64,000 bases of DNA, from positions 1,612,001-1,676,000 of the forward strand of contig OZ241746.1 in the NCBI GenBank assembly GCA_965201045.1. Reading direction: 5' to 3'. Within the stretch, counting starts at the first letter, position 1. The number at the start of each line of letters is the position of its first letter. The notes under the pieces are model-generated. The model did not search any database and had not been told where the DNA came from. It saw only the letters and a program-made list of their open reading frames with translations. Source of the DNA: JAPORK01 sp026710285 (lineage in GTDB: Bacteria; Pseudomonadota; Gammaproteobacteria; Pseudomonadales; Endozoicomonadaceae). This document shows positions 48,230-57,641 of the stretch, piece after piece. The translations under genes were made by a program, and so were the position numbers.

Positions 48230-48582
48230 TTATCATTTATTTAAAGTTAGTTATTGTTTGTTTTTAACTTTACTAATAACATTCTGCCTCAAAATCATAT
48301 TGATTTTAACCACAAACCAATTCCTGCTTTTGCAGGAAAAAACAGATGAATGTATGGTATTTGTGATAAAAAAAATGGTATGCCTGCATTGTTATCCACA
48401 GCAAAAGTGTAAGATCTGGCTGCCATCGGGTATAAAGTCGGCTCAACAATTCAACAATAGATGATGTTTGTTTCCGGGTCTCATCATATAAATATAAGAT
48501 TTAACCTGGTTGAATTTAGCGTTATTTTACTTAAACTTCTTAAATTATTTTACGAGCCATAATCTTACGTTGAGGAGAATGC
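48230..48582. other. intergenic region before lolB
   Basis: 353 bp without a convincing gene. A small palindrome TTCCTGCTTTTGCAGGAA lies at about 48321-48338. A hydrophobic ORF at 48258-48464 lacks a ribosome site and is not supported. Confidence 0.35.
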
Positions 48583-49209
48583 ATGGTGCGCTGTTTTTCA
48601 TGTAGTGTTATTTTAATTTCTGTGTTGATACTGTTACAGGGGTGCATATTTAAGAAACAGTGTTCCGTACTTCAGACATTTACGTCTGAACAGGAAAAAC
48701 AACAAGCATGGATACATCACCAACAACAAATACTACCTGTAACTGCATGGCAGGTAACAGGCAGAGCAGGCATTCGAACAGCAAAAAAAGCACTGTCGGC
48801 AGGTATTAGCTGGCAACAAAATCACACCCGTTATTTACTAATGTTGAAAAATCCTCTGGGGCAACCGGTGCTGAAACTCTCTGGTTATCCTGATCATTAC
48901 GTATTACAGACTTCCGGAAATAAGCCTGTTACAGGCAGTAATGTAAGGCAGCTGGTCTTTGATGAAACAGGCTGGGAGATACCATTTGATGCGTTATCGT
49001 ATTGGATGAGGGGTATACCGCTACCAGAAATACCCGCTTCCACAGAGTTAAATGACCAGGGAAGACTTGCCATGCTCAATCAATCCGGATGGAAGATTAT
49101 CTATAGTCAGTACACCTGTTTTGGAAAATATATACTGCCTTCCCGCATTCGTTTAATACATAATGACTTTAATATTATATTATCTCTCCTTTGGGATAGA
49201 GTGAGATAG
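48583..49209 (+). CDS. lolB: outer-membrane lipoprotein receptor LolB
   Basis: LolB accepts lipoproteins from LolA and inserts them into the outer membrane. It has a lipoprotein signal peptide with lipobox LLQGC (Cys about residue 22). Family features are a tryptophan-containing WQVTGRAGIRTAKKALSAGISWQQ, LLMLKNPLGQPVLKLSG, and the ALSYWMRGIPLPE region. At 208 aa it is the usual length. GAGGAGA precedes the ATG by six to eight bases. The usual neighbours (ispE, prs, hemA) are not here. Confidence 0.82.
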   Translation: MVRCFSCSVILISVLILLQGCIFKKQCSVLQTFTSEQEKQQAWIHHQQQILPVTAWQVTGRAGIRTAKKALSAGISWQQNHTRYLLMLKNPLGQPVLKLSGYPDHYVLQTSGNKPVTGSNVRQLVFDETGWEIPFDALSYWMRGIPLPEIPASTELNDQGRLAMLNQSGWKIIYSQYTCFGKYILPSRIRLIHNDFNIILSLLWDRVR

Positions 49210-49232
49210 AGCATCTGTTTGGGTGTGTCTGC

Positions 49233-49361
49233 ATGACAAGAGTGAAGGCATTGTTAGAATATGAGTGCAACAAGTTCAACAATAAAATTAACGCTGTCCG
49301 GGCAAATACTACCTGCATGGCAACATTCCCTGTGGAACTGTGTCTAAATCTGTTGGCGTAA
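49233..49361 (+). CDS. possible small protein (42 aa) of a decayed pair
   Basis: A short ORF reading MTRVKALLEYECNKFNNKINAV and onward. A related start, MTRVKMLL then a stop, then YEYFNK, occurs at 57461, so the sequence is repeated and the other copy is broken. The function and reality of this gene are uncertain; it could be the start of a lost transposon gene. Confidence 0.25.
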   Translation: MTRVKALLEYECNKFNNKINAVRANTTCMATFPVELCLNLLA

Positions 49362-49807
49362 GTTTGGTTGCCTTTTATTGAAAAAATTGATATTAAGTTA
49401 TGCGAGATCACCAGTAAGATCTTTTAAATACTTTATCATTTCATACGTCCACAAAAAAACTAATCATCATTTCATCACTCTTTTATGATTTTAAAAGACA
49501 GTCTGTGCTTTAAAACAAACGGCTTATCTCTTGCATTTTGGAAGATGTTCGGGTATGCTTTTACATTCATAAAAGGGTTGTGAATATTTTCTCCTACAGA
49601 TATAGTATTTACAGTAATTGTATTTTTATAATCAATACTTCAGGCAATTAATAAAAATAATTGAAAATAAAAATATTTAAATTATTGATCTGAAAGAGCT
49701 TTTTATACGTTTAAAAACTTTTAAATCAATAAGTTAAAACAGATTGGTTGTTGATATTATTAATTTTATAAGCATTCAATTTGATCTGATAACTTAAGCA
49801 CAAGGAT
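49362..49807. other. non-coding stretch
   Basis: 446 bp of very AT-rich DNA upstream of the membrane cold-shock gene; nothing else is seen. Confidence 0.35.
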
Positions 49808-50434
49808 ATGTACTTGAAACTCATAAAATTTATTCATACATTATTAGGTTGCGCATTACTATTGATATATGCGAGTCATCCTTATCTTTATAATAATGAT
49901 ATTTCATGGGTTAATATGTGTGATAACTACACAACCCCAATGCTACTCATTATACTTTCAGGTTCAATAGCAAACTTGTTGCCAGGTTGTTATATGACAA
50001 TAAAACAAGGCTTCAAATGCTATTTGCAATCCATAGGTTCCTTATCCATTATTGCAGGGGGTATTGCAGCGCTGTACCTGCTCATTTTAATAAATTCTGT
50101 ACTGCCAGCCACCTCCGGTTTCATTGTAGTTATGCTAATAGTTTTGGGTGTTTTGATACACTTTGCATTGAATTTGCATGCGTTAAACCCTACAAATAAA
50201 ATAATGGCGGATGATTCTTTCCGTGAAACAGGAACGGTAAAATGGTTTAATAACTCAAAAGGTTTTGGCTTTATTACCCGGGATAAAGGAAGTGATATCT
50301 TTGTTCATTACAGAGCTATCAGGGGAGAAGGGCACAGAACCCTGGTCGAAGGACAGCGAGTTGAATTTGTTATTGCTAAAAAAGATAAAGGGTTTCAGGC
50401 AGAAGATGTCATCGCTGCCTCAAAAAATCAGTGA
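49808..50434 (+). CDS. membrane-tethered cold-shock domain protein
   Basis: A 208-aa fusion. Residues 1-130 hold three to four hydrophobic helices (LIKFIHTLLGCALLLIYA, PMLLIILSGSIANLLPG, SIGSLSIIAGGIAALYLLILI, TSGFIVVMLIVLGVLIHFAL). Residues ~138-208 are a cold-shock domain: GTVKWFNNSKGFGFITR with RNP1 (KGFGFI) and DIFVHYRAI with RNP2 (IFVHY; Tyr for the usual Phe). The domain should face the cytoplasm and bind single-stranded nucleic acid at the membrane. CaGGATATG gives a short ribosome site. Cold-shock domains joined to membrane segments occur in other gammaproteobacteria, usually without assigned function. Confidence 0.82.
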   Translation: MYLKLIKFIHTLLGCALLLIYASHPYLYNNDISWVNMCDNYTTPMLLIILSGSIANLLPGCYMTIKQGFKCYLQSIGSLSIIAGGIAALYLLILINSVLPATSGFIVVMLIVLGVLIHFALNLHALNPTNKIMADDSFRETGTVKWFNNSKGFGFITRDKGSDIFVHYRAIRGEGHRTLVEGQRVEFVIAKKDKGFQAEDVIAASKNQ

Positions 50435-50987
50435 GTACTCAGTGCTCGAGACAACGCCACTGCTGTGTAACTTAACTTACGCAGCAAGTGTGTGTTTAGA
50501 TGGATAAAGTCTATTTTTTGAGGGCGGGCAATTTTCCATAAGCTCTGTAAGTACTAGTTCAACACATGTTTTAAAGTCCATGGATATTATATCAACGCTG
50601 CACCGCAAGCTTCGTATTACGCTTCCGGGTTGCCTCCTGTACAAATATTCAGTTGAGTGTAAAAAAATCTGAAAATTTTTACCAGATTCCTGTAGAAGCA
50701 GAAATTTGGTATGTTCACTTACCTAAAAATATCTCTAGTTGCCTTCATCAGTATTGTCCAAATGCATATAACGATTTTGCAAAGAAGTATGCTTTTTGTT
50801 TTAATACCAAAATTGGGTTAATTGTCAGCTATTATCTCTGAGCAGTGATCAAGTGTAAAAATCTGCTGGTTGTAAATACGTTATACTGGCTGAGATTATT
50901 TGTATTTTTAAATAATATTGAAATACATTATTTGGGTAAACGGGTTTGCAAGCGTTGCTTGGTATTAGTACAAAACAGGTTGTATAT
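50435..50987. other. non-coding stretch before tsaE
   Basis: About 550 bp. A TTG-started 62-codon ORF at 50653-50841 has no ribosome site and no recognisable family. No RNA gene is seen. Confidence 0.35.
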
Positions 50988-51455
50988 GTGAAAAAAAAGC
51001 GTATAGAAGTAATTGGTGAAGCAGCAATGAATGATTACGGCAAAAAACTTGCTCAGGTCACCTCTGGTTCAGAAATTATTTATTTGACCGGTCCTCTTGG
51101 TGCAGGAAAAACAACAATAAGCCGGGGTATTATTCGTGGATTTGGATACAAAGGAGCAGTTAAAAGTCCAACGTTCACTTTGATAGAACCATACTATTTA
51201 GATGCTAAAAAAAGCATTTATCATTTTGATCTGTATCGGCTGGCAGATCCTGAAGAGCTTGAGCTGATTGGTGCCCGTGATTATTTTAAAGAAGGATTAT
51301 GTCTTATAGAGTGGCCGGAACGTGGAAAAAAATGGTTGCCAACACCTGATGTTGTAATCAATATAGAATATGCTGCTGACAGAAGATATATTACGTTAAC
51401 TCCGCATAGTGAGCATGGTATTTACATGCTGCATCAGTTAAGAGACTGTTCATAG
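50988..51455 (+). CDS. tsaE: tRNA t6A-modification ATPase TsaE
   Basis: TsaE is the essential ATPase that, with TsaB, TsaC and TsaD, makes threonylcarbamoyladenosine at A37 of ANN-decoding tRNAs. The Walker A motif GPLGAGKTT is followed by KSPTFTLIEPY, the HFDLYRLADPEELELIGARDYF block and LIEWPERGKKWLP, all diagnostic. I choose GTG 50988 (VKKKRIEVIGE, 155 aa), which matches the family length of ~150. A TTG at 50946 would add 14 unlikely residues. Confidence 0.93.
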   Translation: MKKKRIEVIGEAAMNDYGKKLAQVTSGSEIIYLTGPLGAGKTTISRGIIRGFGYKGAVKSPTFTLIEPYYLDAKKSIYHFDLYRLADPEELELIGARDYFKEGLCLIEWPERGKKWLPTPDVVINIEYAADRRYITLTPHSEHGIYMLHQLRDCS

Positions 51456-52295
51456 TCTTGTCACCGGTTATAACTATTGATGAAAAACCATGTTTGTAAT
51501 TTTTTATTGCATGGAAGCGTTATGCTGTGCCTTAAAAAAAACAAAAATAGCGTCATTTTTCATTGTTCACTTTCTGTCAAAATTTATGATCAGACTCTGA
51601 CAATAACTTGATGAACAGCTAAAAATCTTTAGCTGAATATTGAATTATACCTTTTCTTGTACTGCTATACTATGTGCCTTTGAATGTGATTGCTTATGCT
51701 TTTTTGGCGCGTTTTTGAATGTTATGGCATATATAATGCTTCTGTTGAAAAGCATCATCTAAAAAAGTAATTTTTTGGCATAAAATGTGTTAATGGTTGT
51801 GCTAAATTATCACAGAGCGCTTAAAATATCGCTGTTGAGGGCAGAAATATAAAGTGCTTTAGTTTATCAGGCTCAAAAGAACTTTTTAGTGCAGCATATA
51901 CACTAAGATATATAGTCAAAACTGTTTTACGCAGTAAAAAACACAGCCAGTAATCTGAAAGGCAGAGCTGATCAACAAAGAATGATAATGAAGCTGTGTT
52001 GAATATAGCAACTAGTTACTGCAGAAAACATCTCTGTATCCTGGCGTAAGTTTATTACAGGGAAATAACTTATTATTTAAATGAGGAAAGAACAAAAAAA
52101 GCAATTTAGTAATACTGATCGTTTAATATGCAATTTATGACGTTTTTTGCAGATACAAAAAAGGAGTGTATATAAGCGCTGATTAATAGTGATATTGCTT
52201 TGTACAGATAATACAAATGGTCAATTTTTTTCCTGACTCTGGCAGCAAAAAAATAATTCTTATAATAAATTCTTGCAAACGGAAATATAATTATC
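51456..52295. other. long non-coding stretch (840 bp)
   Basis: No ORF with coding character is found on either strand and no recognisable RNA gene. It may be a graveyard of a lost gene. The last ~200 bp probably contain the promoter of the phospholipase gene. Confidence 0.4.
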
Positions 52296-53336
52296 ATGAA
52301 GAAATTATTCGTACTTTTGATAATAACAATAATAAATGGCATTATTTCATTAACAGTAAAAGCCGATAACAGCCAATGGATGCGAGGTTTGAATGATTCA
52401 TTACGTTTCAGCGATATCGTGATACCAGGTAGTCATGATGCCGGGATGTCAAGAACAGATCATTGCACACTTTTTGTAAAAAGTGAATGGGATAAAACAC
52501 AACAGTTGTCAATTGCTGACCAGTTAAAAGCGGGTTCGAGATATTTTGATATAAGATTGGATTATGATCATGGAAGTCTGGTAACCTATCATCGTACAGA
52601 TGGTGTAGGTTGTAATGGAGAAAAACTGGATAATATTCTCAGCGGAGTCGCAAGTTTTTTAAGAAAAAACCCTAAAGAAGTAATCATATTGAAATTTTCT
52701 CATACACGCAATGACTGGATGTCCTCTGGTGGCAACGATGATATACAAAGGAGAGCAGTCAACTTATTGCTACAGAAATATAGTAGCATCTTATATAAAT
52801 TGAACAATAAAAATGTAAATCTTGCCACTGTTACTCTGGGCGCATTGAGAGGTAAAATCGTTGCTGTTTTTGATGAGGAATACTCAGAACAAATAGCCCC
52901 TGCAAAAGGAATTTTCTCTTATCGTGATAGTTATGCACAACAAGATGGACAATTGAAAAATATAACAGACGGAAATTTGATTGTCTATGACAAATATTCA
53001 GATACTACTGATTATTACGATATGAAAAAAGATCAACTGAATAAGCTTCTTGATTTTGGAACAATCCGTAGTCGCGGTCCTTCTCCGTATGCTCCTGCAT
53101 CACTGAGACCCTACCTGTTTTTACTTTCATGGACACTGACAGGTCATGCAGAAAAACTTGACATACGCGATTTAGCAAATGAAGCTAATTCTCATTTAAA
53201 GTCAGGTCTTGATGCAATTTTTAGAAAAGGCTATCCAAAGCCTAATATTATTTATATTGACTTTATGTCTGAAGCTCTGGCCAGCCAAATTATCCAATAT
53301 AATACGTTATTTAAATTTAGAAAACATAAAAAATAA
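52296..53336 (+). CDS. secreted phosphatidylinositol phospholipase C-like protein
   Basis: A 346-aa protein with a signal peptide (MKKLFVLLIITIINGIISLTVKA) and a PI-PLC X domain. These enzymes cleave phosphatidylinositol or GPI anchors. Catalytic-site motifs are visible: VIPGSHDAGM (His47), RYFDIRLDY (Arg87) and TYHRTDG (His99), followed by FLRKNPKEVIILKFSH. It lacks the Y and C2 domains of eukaryotic enzymes, as bacterial PI-PLCs do. Bacteria rarely contain phosphatidylinositol themselves, so the substrate is likely host membrane. It stands alone between long gaps. Confidence 0.88.
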   Translation: MKKLFVLLIITIINGIISLTVKADNSQWMRGLNDSLRFSDIVIPGSHDAGMSRTDHCTLFVKSEWDKTQQLSIADQLKAGSRYFDIRLDYDHGSLVTYHRTDGVGCNGEKLDNILSGVASFLRKNPKEVIILKFSHTRNDWMSSGGNDDIQRRAVNLLLQKYSSILYKLNNKNVNLATVTLGALRGKIVAVFDEEYSEQIAPAKGIFSYRDSYAQQDGQLKNITDGNLIVYDKYSDTTDYYDMKKDQLNKLLDFGTIRSRGPSPYAPASLRPYLFLLSWTLTGHAEKLDIRDLANEANSHLKSGLDAIFRKGYPKPNIIYIDFMSEALASQIIQYNTLFKFRKHKK

Positions 53337-53602
53337 TGAACATTGTGAAATATTGGTGTTAACCTAAAACAAATGTGCTGCGGGCAGGAAAAAGGTATAC
53401 GCAAAAGAAGCTATTTTGTGGACTGATAAAAATAGCAAGGAAATCTTCTTGTTGATAAAGGCGAAAAGAGGATAGCCTCTCAAATTGGCATATAATCCAT
53501 CTATACAATTGAGAGAAGTGTGTTTATACTGAAGAGATAAAGTCTACGCTTTATTCATTATTTACAAATGTTCTTTTAATTACAACAGGGTATTTTACGC
53601 AA

Positions 53603-53797
53603 ATGGATGTTCTTGACTGGTTTTTTAGTTTTTCGTTGCTATCAAGAATAATAATTATTGCAGCTATTATTGGCTGGATTATTGTCTGTTATTTTTTAAG
53701 TGATTATACAGAAAAAAAATGGGGAGATCGTGAGGTGGGTGTTGTCCTGGGCTTTTTCGTTCCTATGTTACTCCTTATGATCTGGATTGGAAGATAA
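53603..53797 (+). CDS. small two-span membrane protein (64 aa)
   Basis: Two hydrophobic helices (IIIIAAIIGWIIVCYFL and VGVVLGFFVPMLLLMIWIG) are separated by a charged loop SDYTEKKWGDRE. This layout fits a small inner-membrane hairpin protein. There is no recognised family and no strong ribosome site. Confidence 0.5.
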   Translation: MDVLDWFFSFSLLSRIIIIAAIIGWIIVCYFLSDYTEKKWGDREVGVVLGFFVPMLLLMIWIGR

Positions 53798-54104
53798 CAA
53801 AAAATATATTCGTTACATGATAAGACCAATGCATCTGGGTAGTTTTAACTGAATATTTTCCATGAAGAGAAATCTGTAGCAACCCAAAATGAGCAGAGTG
53901 CTATTCATGGAAAACACACCAAATACCAGACTCACAGCTACAGAAAAGCTGTACTACTTAATGCTTTTAACGCAATAGCTAATACAGTATTTTTAGATTT
54001 TTTAGTTTAGACAGTAGCTTTTTCTTAACGCTGAGACGAATTTTAAAATACTCCATTTCTCTGTTTAATGCTTATTCATATTATAATTTAAACATTTTAA
54101 TTAT
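53798..54104. other. non-coding stretch with an inverted repeat
   Basis: An 11-bp inverted repeat TTTTCCATGAA / TTCATGGAAAA at 53856-53866 and 53904-53914. It could be a MITE remnant or hairpin. No gene is seen. Confidence 0.35.
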
Positions 54105-54162
54105 GGAACGCGCACAAAATAATTTGTACATTTATACCGTCTGAGGCTTCACACTATAATTA

Positions 54163-54528
54163 GTCGCCCCTGAAAAACATCTAAACAGTTGTTTTAAAAG
54201 CTATTTAATAGTATTTTAACAAAAATTTCGACCAGTTTTTATATGATCAAGCAATTTTTCTGGTCGAAATTTGTTCAAAACAGAGCTTTTAATACATCCT
54301 GATAATTGGTTATAATGAGAATGAAAAATGATTGAAAGAAATTCAATATACACAACAAAGGTATAATTTATTTTTCATTATATAGCTGATTACCATAAAA
54401 TAACGAAACAAAATAAAAATTTTTTGTCGTTTTTTTGTTATTTGTATGACGTATAACTTGGAATTAAAATTTTGTTGAATTTAATCTGAAATAAATTATG
54501 CGTTAAAATTATATTTTTCAGGGGCGAC
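54163..54528. mobile_element. MITE (366 bp) with GTCGCCCCTGAAAAA ends
   Basis: A non-coding element with perfect 15-bp terminal inverted repeats, flanked by TAATTA on both sides (54157-54162, 54529-54534). It contains an internal palindrome AATTTCGACCAG / CTGGTCGAAATT (about 54226-54290). It lies inside ISAzo13 copy 2, directly left of the IS1634 element. Confidence 0.8.
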
Positions 54529-54533
54529 TAATT

Positions 54534-56295
54534 ACCGATATTTCCGCGATCTTACTCATTGATTATTTAAATATAAAATAGTTATGATAATCATATATTT
54601 AAAAACTATTAAATCAGGATTCAGGATGGCAACATTAGAAATTGCTGAAGATAACACGACAACAGAAGTCATGGACCATCATGGATTGGTAGCAGCTGCC
54701 TGTCGAGACCTGGATATTACAAAAAGAATTAACCAGTGCATTGGTAGCAATGATCCAAGACGTGTTATTCAACCCGGTGTTGCCGTAATGGCAATGATTA
54801 TCAACGGACTGGGTTTTACCAACCGCCGTTTATATTTGACTCCGCAATTTTTTCAGAGCAAAGCAATTGGGCAGTTATTTGAAGAAAACATTGTAGCTGA
54901 ACAGTTGGATGACCATACTCTTGGGAAAACGCTTGATGAAATTTATGCATATGGTACCAGTCGTTTATATTCAGAGATTGCTTTTGGTATAGCGCTGGAT
55001 CATGGGCTATTGAGTAAATTTGCCCATTTAGATTCTACCAGTTTTGCATTGCAGGGACAGTATAATGACACAGAACCTCAGGGAATAGAGGTGCGACATG
55101 GATATTCTAAGGACCATCGCCCTGATCTGAAGCAAGTAATGCTTTCTATGGCTACCAGTGGTTCGGCAGACATTCCTTTTTGGATGGAACCGCACAATGG
55201 TAATAGTTCTGATAAAAAAACATTTACCGAAACTATTGAGCGAGTTCGTGCCTTTCAGTCAGCTCTTAAACAGGGAGATGAGTTTACTTGGGTAGCAGAT
55301 TCTGCTCTATATAACAAAGACAAGCTACTCAGTTCAAATGTGTACCATTGGGTTAGTCGGGTACCGGAGACCTTGTCAGAGGTGAAAGATTTGCTGAGTC
55401 AGCCAGATGATGCCTTTGATTGGACCACTCTCGATACCGGGTATAAATATGGCTCTCATGCAAGCTATTATGGCGATATTGAGCAACGCTGGTTAATTAT
55501 ATCATCAGAGCAAGCTTATCAGCGCGAAAAGAAAACTTTTGAAAAAAAACTTACCCGGCAGGAAGAAGAACTTAAAAAAGCCTGTTGGCGTCTGGGCAAT
55601 AAAATATTTTCCTGTGAAGAAGATGCTTTTTCAGCCGGAGAGCAGTGTGCTAAACGATACCGTTATCATCGGATTGATTTGTATGTGACTCCCGTTTTTA
55701 AAAATCCTGGCAGAGGTCGTCCTAAATCCGAGGTGGAAAAAGTATTGGCTGGTTATAAAATCCAAAGCACAATTACACGTAATCAAAAGGTAATTGAACA
55801 AGAGCTGCATCGGAAGGGTCGTTTTATTATTGCGACCAATAATCTGGATAAAAATACACTTTCTGATGAAGCATTATTTGCCGCTTATAAAGAGCAACAG
55901 GGTGTGGAACGGGGCTTTCGGTTTTTAAAAGATCCCTGGTTCATGGTGGACTCTTTTTTCGTTAAGAAGCGTCAGCGAATCGAAGCTCTCATGATGGTAA
56001 TGACACTATGTCTGCTAGTATATAATTACGCTCAGCACAAACTCAGGAAGTCACTTAAATTAGCAAATGAAACCCTTCCAAACCAACTGGGAAAACCTGT
56101 TAAAAATCCGACAATGCGCTGGATTTTCCAGTTGATGGAAGGTATTGCGATTGTCAAGCTATATAACCCTGTAGAAAAAAGTTTCCGTGCAATGATAACT
56201 AACCTAAATGATACAAGGATAAAAATTATCAGGCTTCTTGGAAAAACAGCCTGTTTAATTTATGGAATCCAAATGGAGATCGCGGGAATGTAGGT
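54534..56295 (+). mobile_element. IS1634-family insertion sequence
   Basis: A 1762-bp element with imperfect inverted ends: ACCGATATTTCCGCGATCT on the left and, complemented, ACCTACATTCCCGCGATCT on the right. AATT flanks both sides. It carries one intact transposase filling almost the whole length. It is inserted in ISAzo13 copy 2. Confidence 0.82.
54626..56293 (+). CDS. IS1634-family transposase
   Basis: A DDE transposase of the IS4/IS1634 group. It starts at ATG 54626 (MATLEIAEDN, 555 aa), with AGGATTCAGG before it; an upstream ATG would add 14 residues. It has an N-terminal DUF4277-like block (MDHHGLVAAACRDLDITKRIN), then a catalytic core with Asp in LDSTSFALQG, Asp in WVADSALYN, and the Glu region YKEQQGVERGFRFLKDP. 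It ends in GKTACLIYGIQMEIAGM. The frame is intact, so it may be active. Confidence 0.9.
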   Translation: MATLEIAEDNTTTEVMDHHGLVAAACRDLDITKRINQCIGSNDPRRVIQPGVAVMAMIINGLGFTNRRLYLTPQFFQSKAIGQLFEENIVAEQLDDHTLGKTLDEIYAYGTSRLYSEIAFGIALDHGLLSKFAHLDSTSFALQGQYNDTEPQGIEVRHGYSKDHRPDLKQVMLSMATSGSADIPFWMEPHNGNSSDKKTFTETIERVRAFQSALKQGDEFTWVADSALYNKDKLLSSNVYHWVSRVPETLSEVKDLLSQPDDAFDWTTLDTGYKYGSHASYYGDIEQRWLIISSEQAYQREKKTFEKKLTRQEEELKKACWRLGNKIFSCEEDAFSAGEQCAKRYRYHRIDLYVTPVFKNPGRGRPKSEVEKVLAGYKIQSTITRNQKVIEQELHRKGRFIIATNNLDKNTLSDEALFAAYKEQQGVERGFRFLKDPWFMVDSFFVKKRQRIEALMMVMTLCLLVYNYAQHKLRKSLKLANETLPNQLGKPVKNPTMRWIFQLMEGIAIVKLYNPVEKSFRAMITNLNDTRIKIIRLLGKTACLIYGIQMEIAGM

Positions 56296-56862
56296 AATTA
56301 AACTTACCCAACACTTTATCAGCTTGAAATTTATTTTTTCCAGGGCGATTTTTTTTGCTTTTTTTCCAGTTTGATATATTTTTTTTAAAAGATTACAAGT
56401 AACCCGAAGACCTGTTTTTTGTAGACGTTTTTTCTATCTTTTCTTTTGCATCATCTTCTGATAGTAAAGGTAATCCAGACATAGCCCGGGTCACATGTGG
56501 AAAAACTCTGTGTTCGATGGGATTCCACTTGGATGCATATGGAGGGTAATGTGCAATAACCAGTGTAAGACTTATATGATTTGCCAATTTTTGTAATGCC
56601 AGTTTACAATGTATTGTACAATAGATAAACTTCATAAAAAAGTTCTTTTGCGTAACATCAGTAAAATAATTAAAAATTTGTCTGTTCAAGTGCCATCTTA
56701 TATACTTTACCCGTTCAGACAGATTTTGCTGTTATGAGCTATATCTTTTCTTAAATATTATATTGATGGGTTACAGAGAGGAACCTATGTAAAAATATTA
56801 TTTTGTATCGTTTAAAGCATAGATTTACTTGAACTGTAATAAACTTTTTAGAGGTGATGATA

Positions 56863-57135
56863 GTGAATAAATCTGAATTAATTAACGTAATTGCAAAAAA
56901 AGCTGATATAAAAAAAACAACAGTAGAACAAACATTAAACACATTTATGTCTGTCGTAACCCATACCTTAGCAAATAATGATTCTGTTGTGTTAGCAGGG
57001 TTTGGTAACTTCAGTGTTAAAAAACGTGCTAAACGTAAAGGGCGTCATCCTCAAACAGGGGAACCTATTACGATTGCTGCCAGCAAAATCCCCGGATTTA
57101 AGGCGGGAAAATCTTTTAAAAATGCTGTCAGATAA
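56863..57135 (+). CDS. hup: DNA-binding protein HU
   Basis: HU is a nucleoid protein that bends DNA as a dimer. From GTG 56863 the protein is 90 aa: NKSELINVIAKKADIKKTTVEQTLN, then GFGNFSVKKRAKRKGRHPQTGEPITI and IPGFKAGKSFKNAV, all family features with the beta-arm RKGRHPQTG. I prefer this GTG because AGAGGTGA lies about six bases upstream; the GTG at 56854 and ATG at 56857 sit inside that ribosome site. It is monocistronic. Confidence 0.95.
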   Translation: MNKSELINVIAKKADIKKTTVEQTLNTFMSVVTHTLANNDSVVLAGFGNFSVKKRAKRKGRHPQTGEPITIAASKIPGFKAGKSFKNAVR

Positions 57136-57598
57136 ATAAGATTTTTATTAATTGATAAAATAGAGATTATCTTTTTTAATCAGTATTTTTAAACTTTCTT
57201 GAGAATCCTGATAAAGAGCATAATTCCCGCATAAGAAGCTTTAGCCATATATTGAGAGGTGTTATTCGGCAGATATTTTTTAAAAGCAGAGTTTTTGGAA
57301 AAAAACAGATAAAAACTCTGCTCTTGAAGATAAATTTTACTATCTAAAAAATCAGTGATCTCTTGGTTGTCTTTACACTAATCTAACAGATATTACTGCG
57401 TGGGCTTATGAGTTCAAGTTAATATATTGCACAATACATTTTAATAATGAATGGGTCCGAATGACAAGAGTAAAGATGTTGTTATAGTATGAATATTTCA
57501 ATAAATTGTTCAGTTTTAAGGCTGGAATATCTGTAACTAAAACATAATAAGAAGGCATTTTCCTTTGAGGTCAAAATAGTGCCTGAAGGTTATAAGGC
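57136..57598. other. non-coding stretch with a decayed small ORF
   Basis: No intact gene. The decayed MTRVKMLL ORF related to 49233-49361 lies at 57461-57487. Confidence 0.35.
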
Positions 57599-57624
57599 AA
57601 GCCTTCAGTGAAACCGGAAGGCTT
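57599..57624 (-). terminator. hairpin downstream of pit
   Basis: Stem AAGCCTTC / GAAGGCTT with a ten-base loop, just past the pit stop codon on the minus strand. A competing stem CTGAAGG / CCTTCAG overlaps it. The T-run is weak. Confidence 0.45.
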
Positions 57625-57641
57625 TAAAAGTATATTTGGTA

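Larger units (their letters stand above)
54105..56604 (-). mobile_element. ISAzo13-family element, copy 2, split and truncated
   Basis: The left end GGAACGCGCACAAAATAATT (54105-54162) matches copy 1 at 41845. The element resumes at 56300 with AACTTACCCAACACTTTATC, where the transposase C-terminus can be read on the minus strand (HYPPYASKWNPIEHRVFPHVTRA) back to KLALQKLANH at about 56604, then stops abruptly. The insertions between are a 366-bp MITE and an IS1634 element. Confidence 0.8.

Noticed and set aside
48258..48464. 68-codon hydrophobic ORF between scpB and lolB
   Set aside because: No ribosome site; T-rich DNA gives hydrophobic codons by chance.
50653..50841. TTG-started 62-codon ORF before tsaE
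   Set aside because: Rare start, no ribosome site and no recognised family.
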